64,000 bases of DNA from Acidobacteriota bacterium (GCA_016718135.1 JADKEF010000019.1:1-64000), one strand, 5' to 3'. Numbered from the stretch's first letter, positions 1-10,192 are shown. Notes: generated by a model from the letters alone, not told the origin. Numbers and translations are program-made.

Positions 1-22
1 CGTAAGCGGCATTTAGTTGATA

Positions 23-541
23 ATGACCATCGATCTGGCCAGTCTTGGAGTTTCGCCGAAGCAATTTGAGATTAGCTTTGCGCCTGAAGAGATCGATATC
101 GACGGTGAGGCCACGATCAAGAGCGAGATTGCCTTTAACGGGCAGCTCTCGCGGATCGACGAGCGAACTTTTGTTCGAGGTGCGATCAAGGCTGATGCCG
201 AGATGGATTGCACTCGCTGTCTCGAACCGGTGGAGCGGCCGGTAGACATCACGTTTGAAGATGTATTCGTCGAGGCGGTTGCCGAGAGCGACAAAGACGA
301 GGTCGAGTTAGCCGTCGAACAACTCGACGAGGCTCTGCTCGAATCAGAAGAGATCGACCTGGCTGAGGTTGTTCGTGAGCAGATATTGCTCGATCTGCCA
401 GAGCAGATATTTTGCAAAGAAGATTGCAGAGGTTTGTGTCCGCAATGCGGCGGAAACCGGAATTTGATAGATTGTAGTTGTGAAAGAGATCAGGTTGACC
501 CGAGATGGGCGGCACTGAAGGAACTACAGAATTTGAATTAG
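23..541 (+). CDS. yceD: YceD/DUF177 family protein
   Basis: Small acidic protein of the YceD (DUF177) family. Members are almost always encoded directly upstream of rpmF, as here, and are linked to large-subunit rRNA or ribosome metabolism. The sequence shows an early CTRCLEP motif and a C-terminal Cys cluster (CKEDCRGLCPQCGGN followed by CSC), the usual conserved Cys set of the family. I chose the ATG at 23; an in-frame TTG at 17 would add two residues, and the window edge hides the upstream context. The stop lies 39 bases before rpmF, so the two are probably cotranscribed. The family assignment is firm; the molecular role is only known by association. Confidence 0.85.
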   Translation: MTIDLASLGVSPKQFEISFAPEEIDIDGEATIKSEIAFNGQLSRIDERTFVRGAIKADAEMDCTRCLEPVERPVDITFEDVFVEAVAESDKDEVELAVEQLDEALLESEEIDLAEVVREQILLDLPEQIFCKEDCRGLCPQCGGNRNLIDCSCERDQVDPRWAALKELQNLN

Positions 542-580
542 TCGATTCGCCCGTGGTGAGCGGCTAGGTTAGAGGTAAAA

Positions 581-766
581 ATGCCAAATCCAAAACGAAG
601 ACACTCACATGCACGTACACGCACGCGTCGTGCCCATGATGCCCTGACGGCACCACAGTTCTATCTGGACAAAGATACCGGCGAGGCAAAAGTGCCCCAC
701 CGCATCGACGCCAAGACTGGAATGTACAAAGGCCGTAAGATAATCGACGTCAAAAACGCGGAATAG
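581..766 (+). CDS. rpmF: 50S ribosomal protein L32 (cysteine-free form)
   Basis: Ribosomal protein L32, 61 residues, a component of the large ribosomal subunit. The N-terminus (MPNPKRRHSHARTRTRRAHD) is the basic L32 tail, and the C-terminal half keeps the PHR...YKGR core. In many bacteria this half carries four Cys that bind zinc; here there are none, with YLDKDTGEAKVPHR and DAKTGMYKG taking the place of the two CxxC knuckles. This is a zinc-independent form. It sits in the standard yceD-rpmF-fab order, although plsX, often found between rpmF and fabH, is absent. Confidence 0.93.
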   Translation: MPNPKRRHSHARTRTRRAHDALTAPQFYLDKDTGEAKVPHRIDAKTGMYKGRKIIDVKNAE

Positions 767-841
767 AGTTCGTTGAATTTCTTGAGATTTCTTAGTTTTT
801 GAGTTCTAACTTTCAAAACTCAATGACCAAAACCAAAACTT

Positions 842-1823
842 ATGAACAACGCGGGCATCATCGGGATGGGACACTCTTATCCAGAAGGCATCTTAACAAA
901 TGCCGACCTGGAGAAGATGGTCGACACTAACGATGAATGGATAACCACGCGCACGGGCATCAAGCAGCGTCACAAGGCGGCCGAAAACGAATATACTTCG
1001 CAATTTGGCAGCAAAGCGGCATTGCAGGCACTCGAGCGCGCAAATCTCAAACCAGAAGACATCGACATTATCATCTGTGCGACCACCACGCCGGACCAGA
1101 TCATGCCCTCGACTGGAGCCCTGATACAGGCTCAGATCGGAGCGGTAAATGCGGCCGGAATGGATGTGTTTGCGGCTTGCTCGGGCTTTTTGTATGGCCT
1201 GACTATGGTCGAATCAATGATCAAGACCGGCCAGATCCGATATGCTTTGGTGATCGGAGCCGAGGTTTTGACGAAGTATGTCGATTACACCGACCGGGGA
1301 ACTTGCGTGATATTCGGCGATGGAGCCGGGGCCGCGGTTCTCGGACCCGTTCCAGAGGGCAAAGGAATTCTCGCGACAAAGATCAAGTCGGATGGCCGCT
1401 ATGAGGAGCAATTAGCTTTGCCCCGGCGGCGGCACGAAATTGGGAACGACGCACACAAACATCGACGACCGCGAACATTTTTTCAAAATGAAGGGCAACG
1501 AGCTTTTCAAAGTTGCGGTGCGTTCGATGGCCGATATCTCGGCTGAAATGGTCGAAAAGCCGGGTACACGGTCGATGATATCGACATCGTAATTCCGCAT
1601 CAGGCAAATCAACGGATCACCGATGCAGTCGCTTCGCGGTCTCGGCGTTCCGGAAGAAAAGGTTTATTCGAATATTGCCGAAATGGGCAACACTTCGTCG
1701 GCGTCGATCCCGATCGCGATGGACGAGTGTATTCAATCCGGCCTGATCAAAGAGGGAAGTCTGGTTTTGCTAACTGCCTTTGGCGGCGGCGTGACCTGGG
1801 GCGGAACGGTAATTAGATTTTAG
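842..1823 (+). CDS. fabH: beta-ketoacyl-ACP synthase III, reading frame broken by three indels
   Basis: FabH starts type II fatty-acid synthesis by condensing acetyl-CoA with malonyl-ACP. The N-terminal part reads cleanly to about 1420 and contains the catalytic Cys113 in FAACSGFLYG. After that the homology jumps frame three times. An extra C in the CCCC run at 1421-1424 is needed to reach GGGTKLGTTHTN. A missing base in the A run near 1554 restores AGYTVDDIDIVIPHQANQR, with the active-site His. An extra base near 1638 restores LGVPEEKVYSNIAEMGNTSS, with the catalytic Asn. With these repaired the protein has normal FabH length (about 325 residues) and ends TWGGTVIRF. All three catalytic residues survive, so I favour sequencing indels over a pseudogene. 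Confidence 0.88.
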
Positions 1824-1850
1824 ATTTGGGATTTTAGATTTTGGATTTGA

Positions 1851-2778
1851 ATGTCTAAGACGGCTTATATTTTTCCCGGGCAAGGCTCACAGACGGTGGG
1901 CATGGGAAAGGACCTATTTGATAATTTTGCGGCGGCTCGCGAAGTGTTCGAGGCGGCGGATGACGCTTTGGGCTTTTCGCTTTCTGACATGTGTTTCGCT
2001 GGTGATGAAGCTGACCTTCAGCTTACGGCGAACACGCAACCCGCGATCTTGACGGCGTCGGTTGCTGCATATCTGCGGCTCGTGCCGAAGGAATGCCTGC
2101 GCAACGGTTGTCGCGGGCCATAGCCTGGGTGAGTATTCCGCTTGGTTGCGGCGGGCGTGTTGGATTTTGCTGACGCAGTTCGGACCGTTCGGAAACGTGG
2201 CACGTACATGCAGGAAGCAGTTCCTGTTGGTGTCGGAGCGATGGCAGCGATACTTGGGCTCGATGTTGAGGCGGTCGAGGCAGGTTGTGCTGAGGCGGCT
2301 CAGGGGCAGGTTTGTAGCCCGGCGAATATTAATTCGCCCTCGCAGGTTGTGATAGCCGGTAATGCCGAAGCTGTCGACCGTGCGTGTGAGATATTGAAAG
2401 AAAAGGGTGCGAAGCGGGCCATCAAGCTCAACGTGTCCGCACCTTTTCATTGTGCATTGATGATGCCCGCGCAGGAGCGGCTTGCATCTGACCTCGCGGC
2501 GTTGAGCTATGGCGGATTTGAGTTTTCGATCGTTCATAATGTCGATGGGCGGAAAGCACGGATCAGATCGGTTTGCCAGAAGCTGACTGAGCAGGTCTCG
2601 TCGCCGGTGCATTGGTTGCAGACGGTCGAGAATATGACGGCGAACGGTGTCGAAAAGTTTATTGAGATCGGCCCGGGCAAAGGTTTTCCTGGGCCTGGTG
2701 CGGCAGATAAATAAAGAAGTTTCTTACGCCAACATTGAAGAATCCGAAAGTTTAAGAAATACTATAGAGACGCTATAA
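1851..2778 (+). CDS. fabD: malonyl-CoA:ACP transacylase, frame broken by three indels
   Basis: FabD transfers malonate from CoA to ACP. It begins MSKTAYIFPGQGSQ, the family N-terminus. Between about 2085 and 2092 the frame moves by +1 to reach VVAGHSLGEYSA, with the catalytic Ser. Near 2142 it moves by -1 to LVAAGVLDFADAVR, and near 2681 by +1 again, which gives VFLGLVRQINKEV and a natural stop at 2776-2778. The His-bearing motif SAPFHCALM is intact. The restored length (about 309 residues) is normal. The gene starts 27 bases after fabH across an AT-rich spacer and is followed 17 bases later by acpP. The lesions are most likely assembly errors. Confidence 0.87.
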
Positions 2779-2795
2779 AACTTTAAGGAGAAAAT

Positions 2796-3035
2796 ATGTC
2801 AGAAGTACAAGATAAGATCAAACAGATAATCGTCGACGAACTAGGAGTTGACGAGGCAGAAGTTACGGAAAATGCACGCTTTATCGAGGATCTCGGTGCG
2901 GATTCGCTCGACCTCGTGGAGCTCGTGATGCGTTTCGAAGAGGAATTCGACATCGAAATTCCTGACGAAGACGCTGAGAAGATCCAGGGCGTTCGCGATG
3001 CGTATGCATACGTCGAACAGCACAAGGCTGCTTAG
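2796..3035 (+). CDS. acpP: acyl carrier protein
   Basis: Acyl carrier protein, 79 residues, the carrier of growing acyl chains for FabD, FabH and FabF. The phosphopantetheine attachment site is Ser37 in the motif GADSLDLVEL. The protein is strongly acidic and ends YVEQHKAA. A good ribosome binding site (AAGGAG) lies 8 bases before the ATG. This is the only gene of the fab block with no frame lesion. Confidence 0.97.
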   Translation: MSEVQDKIKQIIVDELGVDEAEVTENARFIEDLGADSLDLVELVMRFEEEFDIEIPDEDAEKIQGVRDAYAYVEQHKAA

Positions 3036-3116
3036 TTTTCTTGGTCGGTGCAATGGCTGTGTCGTGGAGTGCCCGGGCAATGCATTCACGCTTCTCGTAT
3101 TCAATATACATAATTT

Positions 3117-4393
<1,277 letters not shown>

Positions 4394-4397
<4 letters not shown>

Positions 4398-5172
4398 AGA
4401 TAATAGTTTTGATGAAGCAAGTCGCCAATAAAGATGCGGTACTCCGTATCGCTGGCGACGAAAAATGGATCAACGAGGCTGATATCTCGCAGCAGACCAA
4501 CGAGTCTGACGGATATGCCCTTGAGGAAGCTCTACGGACCGTTGAGGCCAAAGGCGGCGGTGAGGTAGTTGTATGTTCACTCGGACCTCAGTCGGCCAAA
4601 ACCGTGATCAAGGACGCCCTAGCTCGCGGAGCAGATCGTGCGATCCACGTCGTCGTCGATGACAGCAAATCATTGTCCTCGTATCAGATCGCCAGGGCGA
4701 TCGCTGACGCGATACGTGAAGAAAATGCGGATCTGGTATTCACCGGCCTGCAGTCCGACGACGCAAGCTATGGCCAAACCGGCGTGATACTCGCTGAGCT
4801 TCTCGGAATTCCGCACGCGACGATCGTGATCGAGGTTGACAGAGCAAGCCTCGGTGAAACGCTTCGTGTCAAACGTGAACTTGAGGCTGGCTGGTACCAA
4901 TGGTTCACGTACACGCTCCCCTCGCTCCTGACGATCCAATCGGGAATTTCTCAGAGCCGATATGCTTCGCTCAAGGGCATTATGGCCGCGAAAGAGCAAA
5001 GAAATTCGCGAGGTGACACCGACGTTGGATGCTTTTGCGTCTGCGGCAAAGATCGAGAAGGTCTATCTGCCACTTAAATCTAAGCAGACACAAATGCTCG
5101 GGAACGGCGACGCTAAGGCTGGTGCCGTCGAACTCGTCGAGAAACTCAAGAACGGAGGTCCGCGTAATATGA
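4394..5172 (+). CDS. etfB: electron transfer flavoprotein beta subunit, two frameshifts
   Basis: EtfB, the AMP-binding small subunit of the soluble flavoprotein that collects electrons from acyl-CoA and other dehydrogenases. It starts MKIIVLMKQVANKDAVLRI and contains the family stretches EENADLVFTGLQSDD and TVQTG/RYASL-like LTIQSGISQSRYASLKGIM. Near 4993 an extra base must be removed to continue into KSKEIREVTPTLD. Near 5154 one extra G must be removed to end KNEVRVI at a TGA (5170-5172), which overlaps the etfA ATG. The repaired length of about 258 residues is typical. The overlap with etfA implies translational coupling. Confidence 0.87.
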
Positions 5173-6137
5173 TCCTCGTATTTATTGAACACAAAGACTG
5201 CGTCCTGAACAAGACCTCACTCGAAGCTGTTAACGCCGCTCAGTTGATCGGTAAGGATCTTGGACTTAGCGTAACGGCTGTTTTGCCCTGCGACAAGGAC
5301 TGCTCGCTCGCACAGGAGATCGCGGGATACAACCTCGAAAAGGTGATCGTTGCCAAGAATGAAAAGCTTGGCATCTATACTCCAGACGGTTATGCCGATG
5401 CTTGGGAAGCGGTTATAAAGGCGACAAATCCGAAGTACGTAGTGATGTCGCACACCTATCAGGTGCGTGATTTTGCCCCGAAGGTTGCGGCCCGGCTTGG
5501 GCGTGAGGTTGTTGGCGACTGTATCCGATACAGGGCTGATGGCGGTAAATTGACGCTGACCCGGCGTATTTTCCTCGGCAAACTTGATGCTGATGTAACG
5601 ATCGGCGGGGACGCTCCGTATTTTGTTACCTTTCAGTCAGGGTCCTTCCGCGGAGACGCGGCAGAAAAGGGAAGTGCAACGGTTGAGACAATGGAAGTCG
5701 CGATTGGAGATATTCGCATGACTCCAGAAGCTCCGTTTCAAGAGGCGAAGGTTTCGGTCGATCTCACGAAGAGCGAGATCATCGTTGCTGTAGGACGTGG
5801 TATCAAATCGCAAGAGAACATCGCCCTTGCCCAACAGCTCGCGGACGTTTTGGGAGCCGATCTCGCGGCCTCACGTCCTATTTGCGACAGCGAATGGCTG
5901 CCGATCGATCGTCAGATAGGTTCGTCGGGCCAAACCGTAGCTCCGAAGGTCTATATCGCCCTCGGCATCTCTGGTGCCATCCAGCACATCGTCGGTATGA
6001 AAAACGCCGGGACGATCGTTGCCGTCAATAAAGACTCGGAAGCCCCGATCTTTGACATCGCAGACTACGGGATCGTCGGTGATCTGTTCGAAGCCGTTCC
6101 GGTGATCATCGAAGAGGTCAAAAAAGCGAAAGCTTAG
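5169..6137 (+). CDS. etfA: electron transfer flavoprotein alpha subunit
   Basis: EtfA, 322 residues, the FAD-binding subunit that forms the EtfAB dimer with the preceding gene. The N-terminal domain starts MILVFIEHKD. The C-terminal FAD domain shows DRQIGSSGQTVAPKVYIALG followed by ISGAIQHIVGMK, the diagnostic ETF-alpha signature. The start codon overlaps the restored etfB stop. Electrons would pass to the quinone pool through the ETF-quinone oxidoreductase encoded at 46.2-48.0 kb. The reading frame is intact. Confidence 0.95.
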   Translation: MILVFIEHKDCVLNKTSLEAVNAAQLIGKDLGLSVTAVLPCDKDCSLAQEIAGYNLEKVIVAKNEKLGIYTPDGYADAWEAVIKATNPKYVVMSHTYQVRDFAPKVAARLGREVVGDCIRYRADGGKLTLTRRIFLGKLDADVTIGGDAPYFVTFQSGSFRGDAAEKGSATVETMEVAIGDIRMTPEAPFQEAKVSVDLTKSEIIVAVGRGIKSQENIALAQQLADVLGADLAASRPICDSEWLPIDRQIGSSGQTVAPKVYIALGISGAIQHIVGMKNAGTIVAVNKDSEAPIFDIADYGIVGDLFEAVPVIIEEVKKAKA

Positions 6138-6144
6138 AGGAAAC

Positions 6145-6221
6145 GTAACCACGAACTTACACGAAAAGACACGAATAAGAGCAGATCAGTCGTGTCTTTT
6201 TCGTGTAAAATTCGTGGTTAC
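6145..6221. repeat. long imperfect inverted repeat (REP-like), ends in the alkD stop codon
   Basis: Two arms of about 30 bases, GTAACCACGAACTTACACGA... at 6145-6174 and its near-exact reverse complement at 6190-6221, are separated by about 15 bases. The arms are built from the recurring word ACACGAA. The right arm contains the TAA stop (6218-6220 on the minus strand) of the alkD-like gene, and the left arm begins 8 bases after the etfA stop. It could act as a bidirectional terminator between the convergent genes, or be a small palindromic mobile element. Confidence 0.75.
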
Positions 6222-6946
6222 TCATTCTTCAGCTTTAGGTAGTAGTCACGCTGATCCTTGTCGAGCTTCTCGATCGAATATCGCAGCAATACGCGAGGCA
6301 TCGTTGCGGCGTGCTGATGCAAGAATTTCAACAATCCCGACCGATCGACGTCACCAGCCGCTCGGAGCATCCAGCCCGTTCCTTTGTTCACCAAGTCTTC
6401 AGGATCGTTGACCAAGATCTCGGCTATCTTGAAGGTGTCCTCAGTTTGCTTGAGTTTCAAAATGAAATGGGCGGTCGCGACGATCGCGGTTCGGCGTTCC
6501 CAGACGGTTTTGGAGCGGGCCAGTTTGTAGAGAATCTCGCGAGGTTTGTCGGCGAGGTGTCTGCCGACGACGTAGTATGCGGCGAGATCGACGAGGTCCC
6601 AGTCGTTGATGCGGTCGTGGCGGCGGATGTAGAGATCGTATAGCTCTGCAAGACGCTCCTCGGAGCATTTCTTTCCCTTTGCCGATTGGCCCATGATGCT
6701 CATCGCACCGGCACGCATATCGTGGATCGGGCTTTCGAGAAGTTTTTCGATCTCCTCGACAGGCATCTCGCTGAACTCTTTTCCGAGCTCGAAAATACCG
6801 CCCATCCTGACGCCGATGAAATAATTATCCGCAGGCTGATCGTCTGGATCGAACCGGAAATAACGCTGATGCTTCAGTAGCTCTTCGCGTGTTTGCAGGG
6901 CAAGAAGGCGTTCTGAGAAGACCTCTGCTGTCATAGAGGCTATCAT
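6218..6946 (-). CDS. AlkD-like DNA alkylation repair protein
   Basis: All-helical HEAT-like protein of the DNA alkylation repair (AlkC/AlkD) family, 242 residues; AlkD members excise 3-methyl- and 7-methylpurines. The diagnostic block NDWDLVDLAAYYV carries the Asp used for catalysis in AlkD. It is followed by WERRTAIVATAHFI, GWMLRAAGDVDRS and MPRVLLRYSIEKLDKDQR, all in the family order. The first Met is used; a second at residue 5 is possible. The start overlaps the stop of the upstream membrane protein by one base, so the two are translationally coupled. The stop lies in a palindromic repeat. Confidence 0.85.
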   Translation of the reverse strand: MIASMTAEVFSERLLALQTREELLKHQRYFRFDPDDQPADNYFIGVRMGGIFELGKEFSEMPVEEIEKLLESPIHDMRAGAMSIMGQSAKGKKCSEERLAELYDLYIRRHDRINDWDLVDLAAYYVVGRHLADKPREILYKLARSKTVWERRTAIVATAHFILKLKQTEDTFKIAEILVNDPEDLVNKGTGWMLRAAGDVDRSGLLKFLHQHAATMPRVLLRYSIEKLDKDQRDYYLKLKNE

Positions 6947-7524
6947 CAGGCCTTGACCTCCTTATCTCGTTTAGAGGTGATGAGTATGATCGTCATCGCA
7001 GTATTTGTGATCAACATAGCTATCGAGTGCAGGGTGGTGGCGATGTTGTACGTTTGCATAGAGAGCAAGGCGAGGATGTGGCGAAGTACATTTGAGCCAT
7101 AGAGCAGCGGCGATTCGGTCGAAGGTTTCAGCCACGTTTTCCTAAGTGTTGGTACGAACGCAATTAGGTCGATGCTGACTGCGATAACGACAGATATCGT
7201 GGGATCACGGGTCAATATCCAGGGAATTATTCCTCCCAAAGCAAGAACGAGAAAGAGCGTATCGATCTTGGTAATGTTCTTAAAACCATTCTTTAGCGAC
7301 AGAAAAAAGATGAATAATGTGAACACACCGGATGCTGCGGTCGGAAGAGCTCCGATGCCCGCTCCCTTCGCGATCTGGCCGAAAAATACAATCCCCGTTA
7401 CCAGCGTCCACACAAACCAAGTGTACGCGTGCGGCTGAACGCGGCCTTTGAAAATATCGACGATATACGGGACATTACCGATGATCGCGAGCACCGCCGC
7501 TATTGCTGCCAGAGTTTCTTTCAC
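6946..7524 (-). CDS. multi-pass membrane protein, PQ-loop-like
   Basis: Membrane protein of 192 residues with about six or seven hydrophobic segments. Two short motifs resemble PQ-loop/SemiSWEET-type repeats: IGNVPYIVDIFKGRVQPH with YTWFVW near the N-terminus, and IDLIAFVPTLRKTWLKP with ESPLLY in the second half. In such families a proline-containing motif sits at the end of the first helix of each half. The substrate is unknown. The coding region overlaps alkD by one base. The PQ-loop relation is my inference from motif spacing. Confidence 0.6.
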   Translation of the reverse strand: MKETLAAIAAVLAIIGNVPYIVDIFKGRVQPHAYTWFVWTLVTGIVFFGQIAKGAGIGALPTAASGVFTLFIFFLSLKNGFKNITKIDTLFLVLALGGIIPWILTRDPTISVVIAVSIDLIAFVPTLRKTWLKPSTESPLLYGSNVLRHILALLSMQTYNIATTLHSIAMLITNTAMTIILITSKRDKEVKA

Positions 7525-7548
7525 GAGCCAAGTATAACCTAGCCGCGT

Positions 7549-7947
7549 CTAACCTGCGGCGGCGATCCAAAGCTGGATGACCTTTGTCAGCTCGCTCCTT
7601 TTCTGATCGACCTCGTCTTCGCTCGTGAATTTGATAGTCGCCCGATCATCGGTTATCCATTGAAGCAAACCCGTTGGATCTTCGATCAATCGTCCAGAGC
7701 CCGTGCTGTCTTTTATCTTTGCTCCGCGATGGAAGATCAGCAATAGGGCGTCGTTGCGGACATTAAACGTTACGCGGTCGTCGCCGTTGTAGCAGAAACT
7801 CGGGCCTTTCCATTTGATCTGTTCGGTGATCGCGTCATCCGAGGCAAGGATGATCTCGCGAACCTTTTCCATCGCCGGTTCTAGCGGATGGTCGATGTTT
7901 GCGAAGAAATCTGCTACCTGTTCGGAACCGGACTTTTTTGGAGGCAT
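7549..7947 (-). CDS. DUF1801 domain protein
   Basis: Protein of 132 residues of the DUF1801 (YdhG-like) family, a small single-domain fold of unknown function. The family block is visible as VREIILASDDAITEQIKWKGPSF followed by VTFNVRNDALLLIFHRG. I chose the ATG at 7947 (MPPKKSGSEQ) because a ribosome binding site (CAGGAGA) lies about 8 bases before it; a longer in-frame ORF to 7974 is less likely. The segment just upstream is a coding remnant listed separately. Confidence 0.75.
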   Translation of the reverse strand: MPPKKSGSEQVADFFANIDHPLEPAMEKVREIILASDDAITEQIKWKGPSFCYNGDDRVTFNVRNDALLLIFHRGAKIKDSTGSGRLIEDPTGLLQWITDDRATIKFTSEDEVDQKRSELTKVIQLWIAAAG

Positions 7948-7948
7948 A

Positions 7949-8050
7949 TCAATTGTCTCCTGAAACTGCTTCAAGATCGGCGATTGTTTGCTTTGTCATT
8001 TTGAACATTGCTTCGGTCACGCGGCCCGATTCTTCTTGGTTTTGGGGTGA
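7949..8050 (-). pseudogene. possible C-terminal remnant of a VOC/PhnB-like gene
   Basis: Between the TAG of the membrane protein at 8051 and the DUF1801 start lie 33 codons in one open frame reading EESGRVTEAMFKMTKQTIAD and ending LEAVSGDN then TGA. The pattern R-V-x-E-A-M-x-K-M-x-K-x-x-I-A-x-L-E-A resembles the C-terminal tail of PhnB-like VOC-fold proteins, genes often found beside DUF1801. No start codon or N-terminal domain precedes it, so it looks like what is left after deletion of a gene, either in the genome or in the assembly. Recognition is by eye and tentative. Confidence 0.4.
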
Positions 8051-8536
8051 CTATTCATCAGGTGTTTCAGCCGGCTCAACAACTGGCTCTTCCGGTTTAC
8101 CGTAGGTCTTGGCTCGCAATTTTACGATGATGAATTGGTCGAAGAATGCGATAGCCGCCATTAGGACCATCAAGATAACGGCCAAGAGTGGGGCGACGGA
8201 GAAGCTACCGTCGAAAAGGCCATTTGTCTTCTTGAACGAGAAAAACGCCTGATCGAGCCAGAAGTACCTCGTGACGATAAACACTGAAAAATATACTAGC
8301 GTCGTCCACACCGCCCACGAACGTCCCGTCGCCCATAGAATCGCGTTTGCCAACACCAGCAAGGCGACGACCGATATCCACAACGCGGCCCACGCGTACC
8401 CTGCGTGGTATTCGTAGCCGGCGACGGCCGCCGCAGGAAGTCCAATGCTCTGAAGCCAACTCCACGAATAGTACGAAAAGAATGCCATTACGGCGATGGA
8501 AATCCCGAGGATGGCTAAGTAGATCTTAGTGAACAT
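8051..8536 (-). CDS. four-helix membrane protein of unknown function
   Basis: Small integral membrane protein of 161 residues with four predicted hydrophobic helices (around residues 5-22, 47-66, 73-90 and 113-137) and a soluble acidic Pro/Glu-rich tail ending EPVVEPAETPDE. I do not recognise a named family. The stop directly abuts the VOC-like remnant downstream. Nothing in the sequence indicates a specific role. Confidence 0.6.
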   Translation of the reverse strand: MFTKIYLAILGISIAVMAFFSYYSWSWLQSIGLPAAAVAGYEYHAGYAWAALWISVVALLVLANAILWATGRSWAVWTTLVYFSVFIVTRYFWLDQAFFSFKKTNGLFDGSFSVAPLLAVILMVLMAAIAFFDQFIIVKLRAKTYGKPEEPVVEPAETPDE

Positions 8537-8623
8537 ATGGGATGTTATAGCACGGAATTATGGTTAAAACCATCTTAAGGTACGGAGGTAAGGGCAATTA
8601 GAGATGTTGGCTTTCGGTAAACG

Positions 8624-8668
8624 CAAATGACGCAGACAAGTCGATCATTCTTATCTGCGTCATCTTTG
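8624..8668. repeat. inverted repeat in the htrA downstream spacer
   Basis: Arms CAAATGACGCAGACAAG (8624-8640) and TTATCTGCGTCATCTTTG (8651-8668) are near-perfect reverse complements around a 10-base loop. It lies between the membrane protein start at 8536 and the htrA stop at 8708, so it may terminate htrA transcription, although there is no clear T run. It resembles in style the palindrome at 6145-6221. Confidence 0.6.
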
Positions 8669-8707
8669 TAAAACGGCGGCAATTTTCTGTTTCCTGAAAG
8701 CAGGTAG

Positions 8708-10192
8708 CTACTGGGGCTTTACCGTAAGGTATATCGTCTGGCCACGGCGTGAGATGAGTAGCAGTACCGGACGTTCGCCTGAGGCTGCCAGTGCGGCCTG
8801 AACGTCACCTATCGAATTGACCTGTTTCTTATTGATCTCAAGGATACAATCGCCTCGTGCAACGCCTTCTTCGGCAGCCGGGCCATCGGGGTCGACCTCG
8901 GTCACGACCATACCTTCCTTGTCGGAGTCGAGGCCAAGCTGTTTGGCGATCTGCGGGGTAACCGGTTCGAGGTTCAGGCCAAGTTTGCCGCTTTGGTTTT
9001 GCGGACCCGGGGCATTTTCATCACCGGTCGGTCGCGGGCCACGAGCATTTTCGGTATCAAACTCGTCGAGGGTCACGTCCAACGTGACCTCTTTCCCGTC
9101 GCGCAGGACGGTCAGCTTGATCGTCGTTCCCGGAGCAGTTCCTGCTACTTTATTTCGCAGCACGTTGCTGTCTTCGATCTTTTCACCGTTGATCGCCAGG
9201 ATAAGGTCGTTTCGCTTCACGCCGCCTTTGTCGGCGGCACTGCCCTGACGGACATTGCTCACGATCACGCCGCTTCGTTGTTCAAGTTCCAGGGACTTGG
9301 CTAGTTCGTCGGTAATGTTCTGGATGTTGACGCCGAGCATGCCGCGACGAACCTTGCCGTCTTTGATGAGCTGCTCCATGACTGATTTGGCCATGTTCGA
9401 TGGGATCGAGAATGCAATGCCGATGTTGCCTCCGCCCGCTCCGCCGGAAAGGATCTGCGAATTGATACCGATCAACTCGCCGTTAAGGCTGACCAAGGCT
9501 CCTCCGGAATTACCGCGATTGATCGGTGCATCGGTTTGGAGAAAGTCTTCGAAAGAGCCGTCGCTAAGCCCGGTTCTACGGCCCTTTGCCGAAATGATGC
9601 CTGAAGTAACCGACTGCCCGATACCGAGTGGATTGCCTATCGCAAGTACTATGTCGCCAACCCGTACAGTATCCGAATTACCAAGTGTAAGAAATGGGAG
9701 ATTCTCTGCTTCGATCTTTAATACCGCTAGATCGCTGGGCTGATCTGAACCGACGATCTTGGCCTCATACGACTTATTATCACTCATGAGGACGGTGATC
9801 TTTGTTGCTCCGTCGACGACATGGTGATTGGTCAGGATAGATCCGTCGGCCGAGACGATCACGCCTGAGCCGACACCGCGTTCGACCTGCGGACGTCGAT
9901 TCGGTTGCTGTTGTGGAATCTGAAACTGCCGGAAAAAATCATCGCCGCCAGGGAACTGTGTCTGCGATGCGGGTTTCTCCTTGATCTCAGCCACAATACG
10001 TACAACAGCGGGCGAGGTGCGTTCGACGATATCCGCGTAGGAAGTTCTCATTCCTTCGACGACAACTGGAGCAGCCGGTGTCTGAGGCTGTATCGGAACC
10101 GGTGATTCGCCGCCTAGAAGGTTTGTCTTGCAGCCTGACAGGATAGCCGCAGCCATTAACGTTCCGATTATCAAAGGTCTAGTAATACTCAT
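8708..10192 (-). CDS. HtrA/DegQ-type periplasmic serine protease (lipoprotein)
   Basis: Periplasmic quality-control protease of 494 residues. The N-terminus is a lipoprotein signal with lipobox LSGC (Cys21), so it is probably membrane-anchored. The trypsin-like domain shows His124 in TNHHVVDG, Asp154 in PSDLAVLKI and Ser229 in NRGNSGGAL, a complete triad. Two PDZ domains follow, roughly residues 270-370 (GMLGVNIQNI...) and 400-490 (LGLNLEPVTP...). A Gln/Pro/Arg-rich linker lies near residues 75-105. The DegP/DegQ/MucD type is clear; the exact subgroup is not. Confidence 0.93.
   Translation of the reverse strand: MSITRPLIIGTLMAAAILSGCKTNLLGGESPVPIQPQTPAAPVVVEGMRTSYADIVERTSPAVVRIVAEIKEKPASQTQFPGGDDFFRQFQIPQQQPNRRPQVERGVGSGVIVSADGSILTNHHVVDGATKITVLMSDNKSYEAKIVGSDQPSDLAVLKIEAENLPFLTLGNSDTVRVGDIVLAIGNPLGIGQSVTSGIISAKGRRTGLSDGSFEDFLQTDAPINRGNSGGALVSLNGELIGINSQILSGGAGGGNIGIAFSIPSNMAKSVMEQLIKDGKVRRGMLGVNIQNITDELAKSLELEQRSGVIVSNVRQGSAADKGGVKRNDLILAINGEKIEDSNVLRNKVAGTAPGTTIKLTVLRDGKEVTLDVTLDEFDTENARGPRPTGDENAPGPQNQSGKLGLNLEPVTPQIAKQLGLDSDKEGMVVTEVDPDGPAAEEGVARGDCILEINKKQVNSIGDVQAALAASGERPVLLLISRRGQTIYLTVKPQ

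Noticed and set aside
1824..1850. AT-rich near-repeat GATTTTAGATTTTGGATTTG before fabD
   Set aside because: Short and simple; it could be a spacer or slippage product. Not enough units to call a repeat family.
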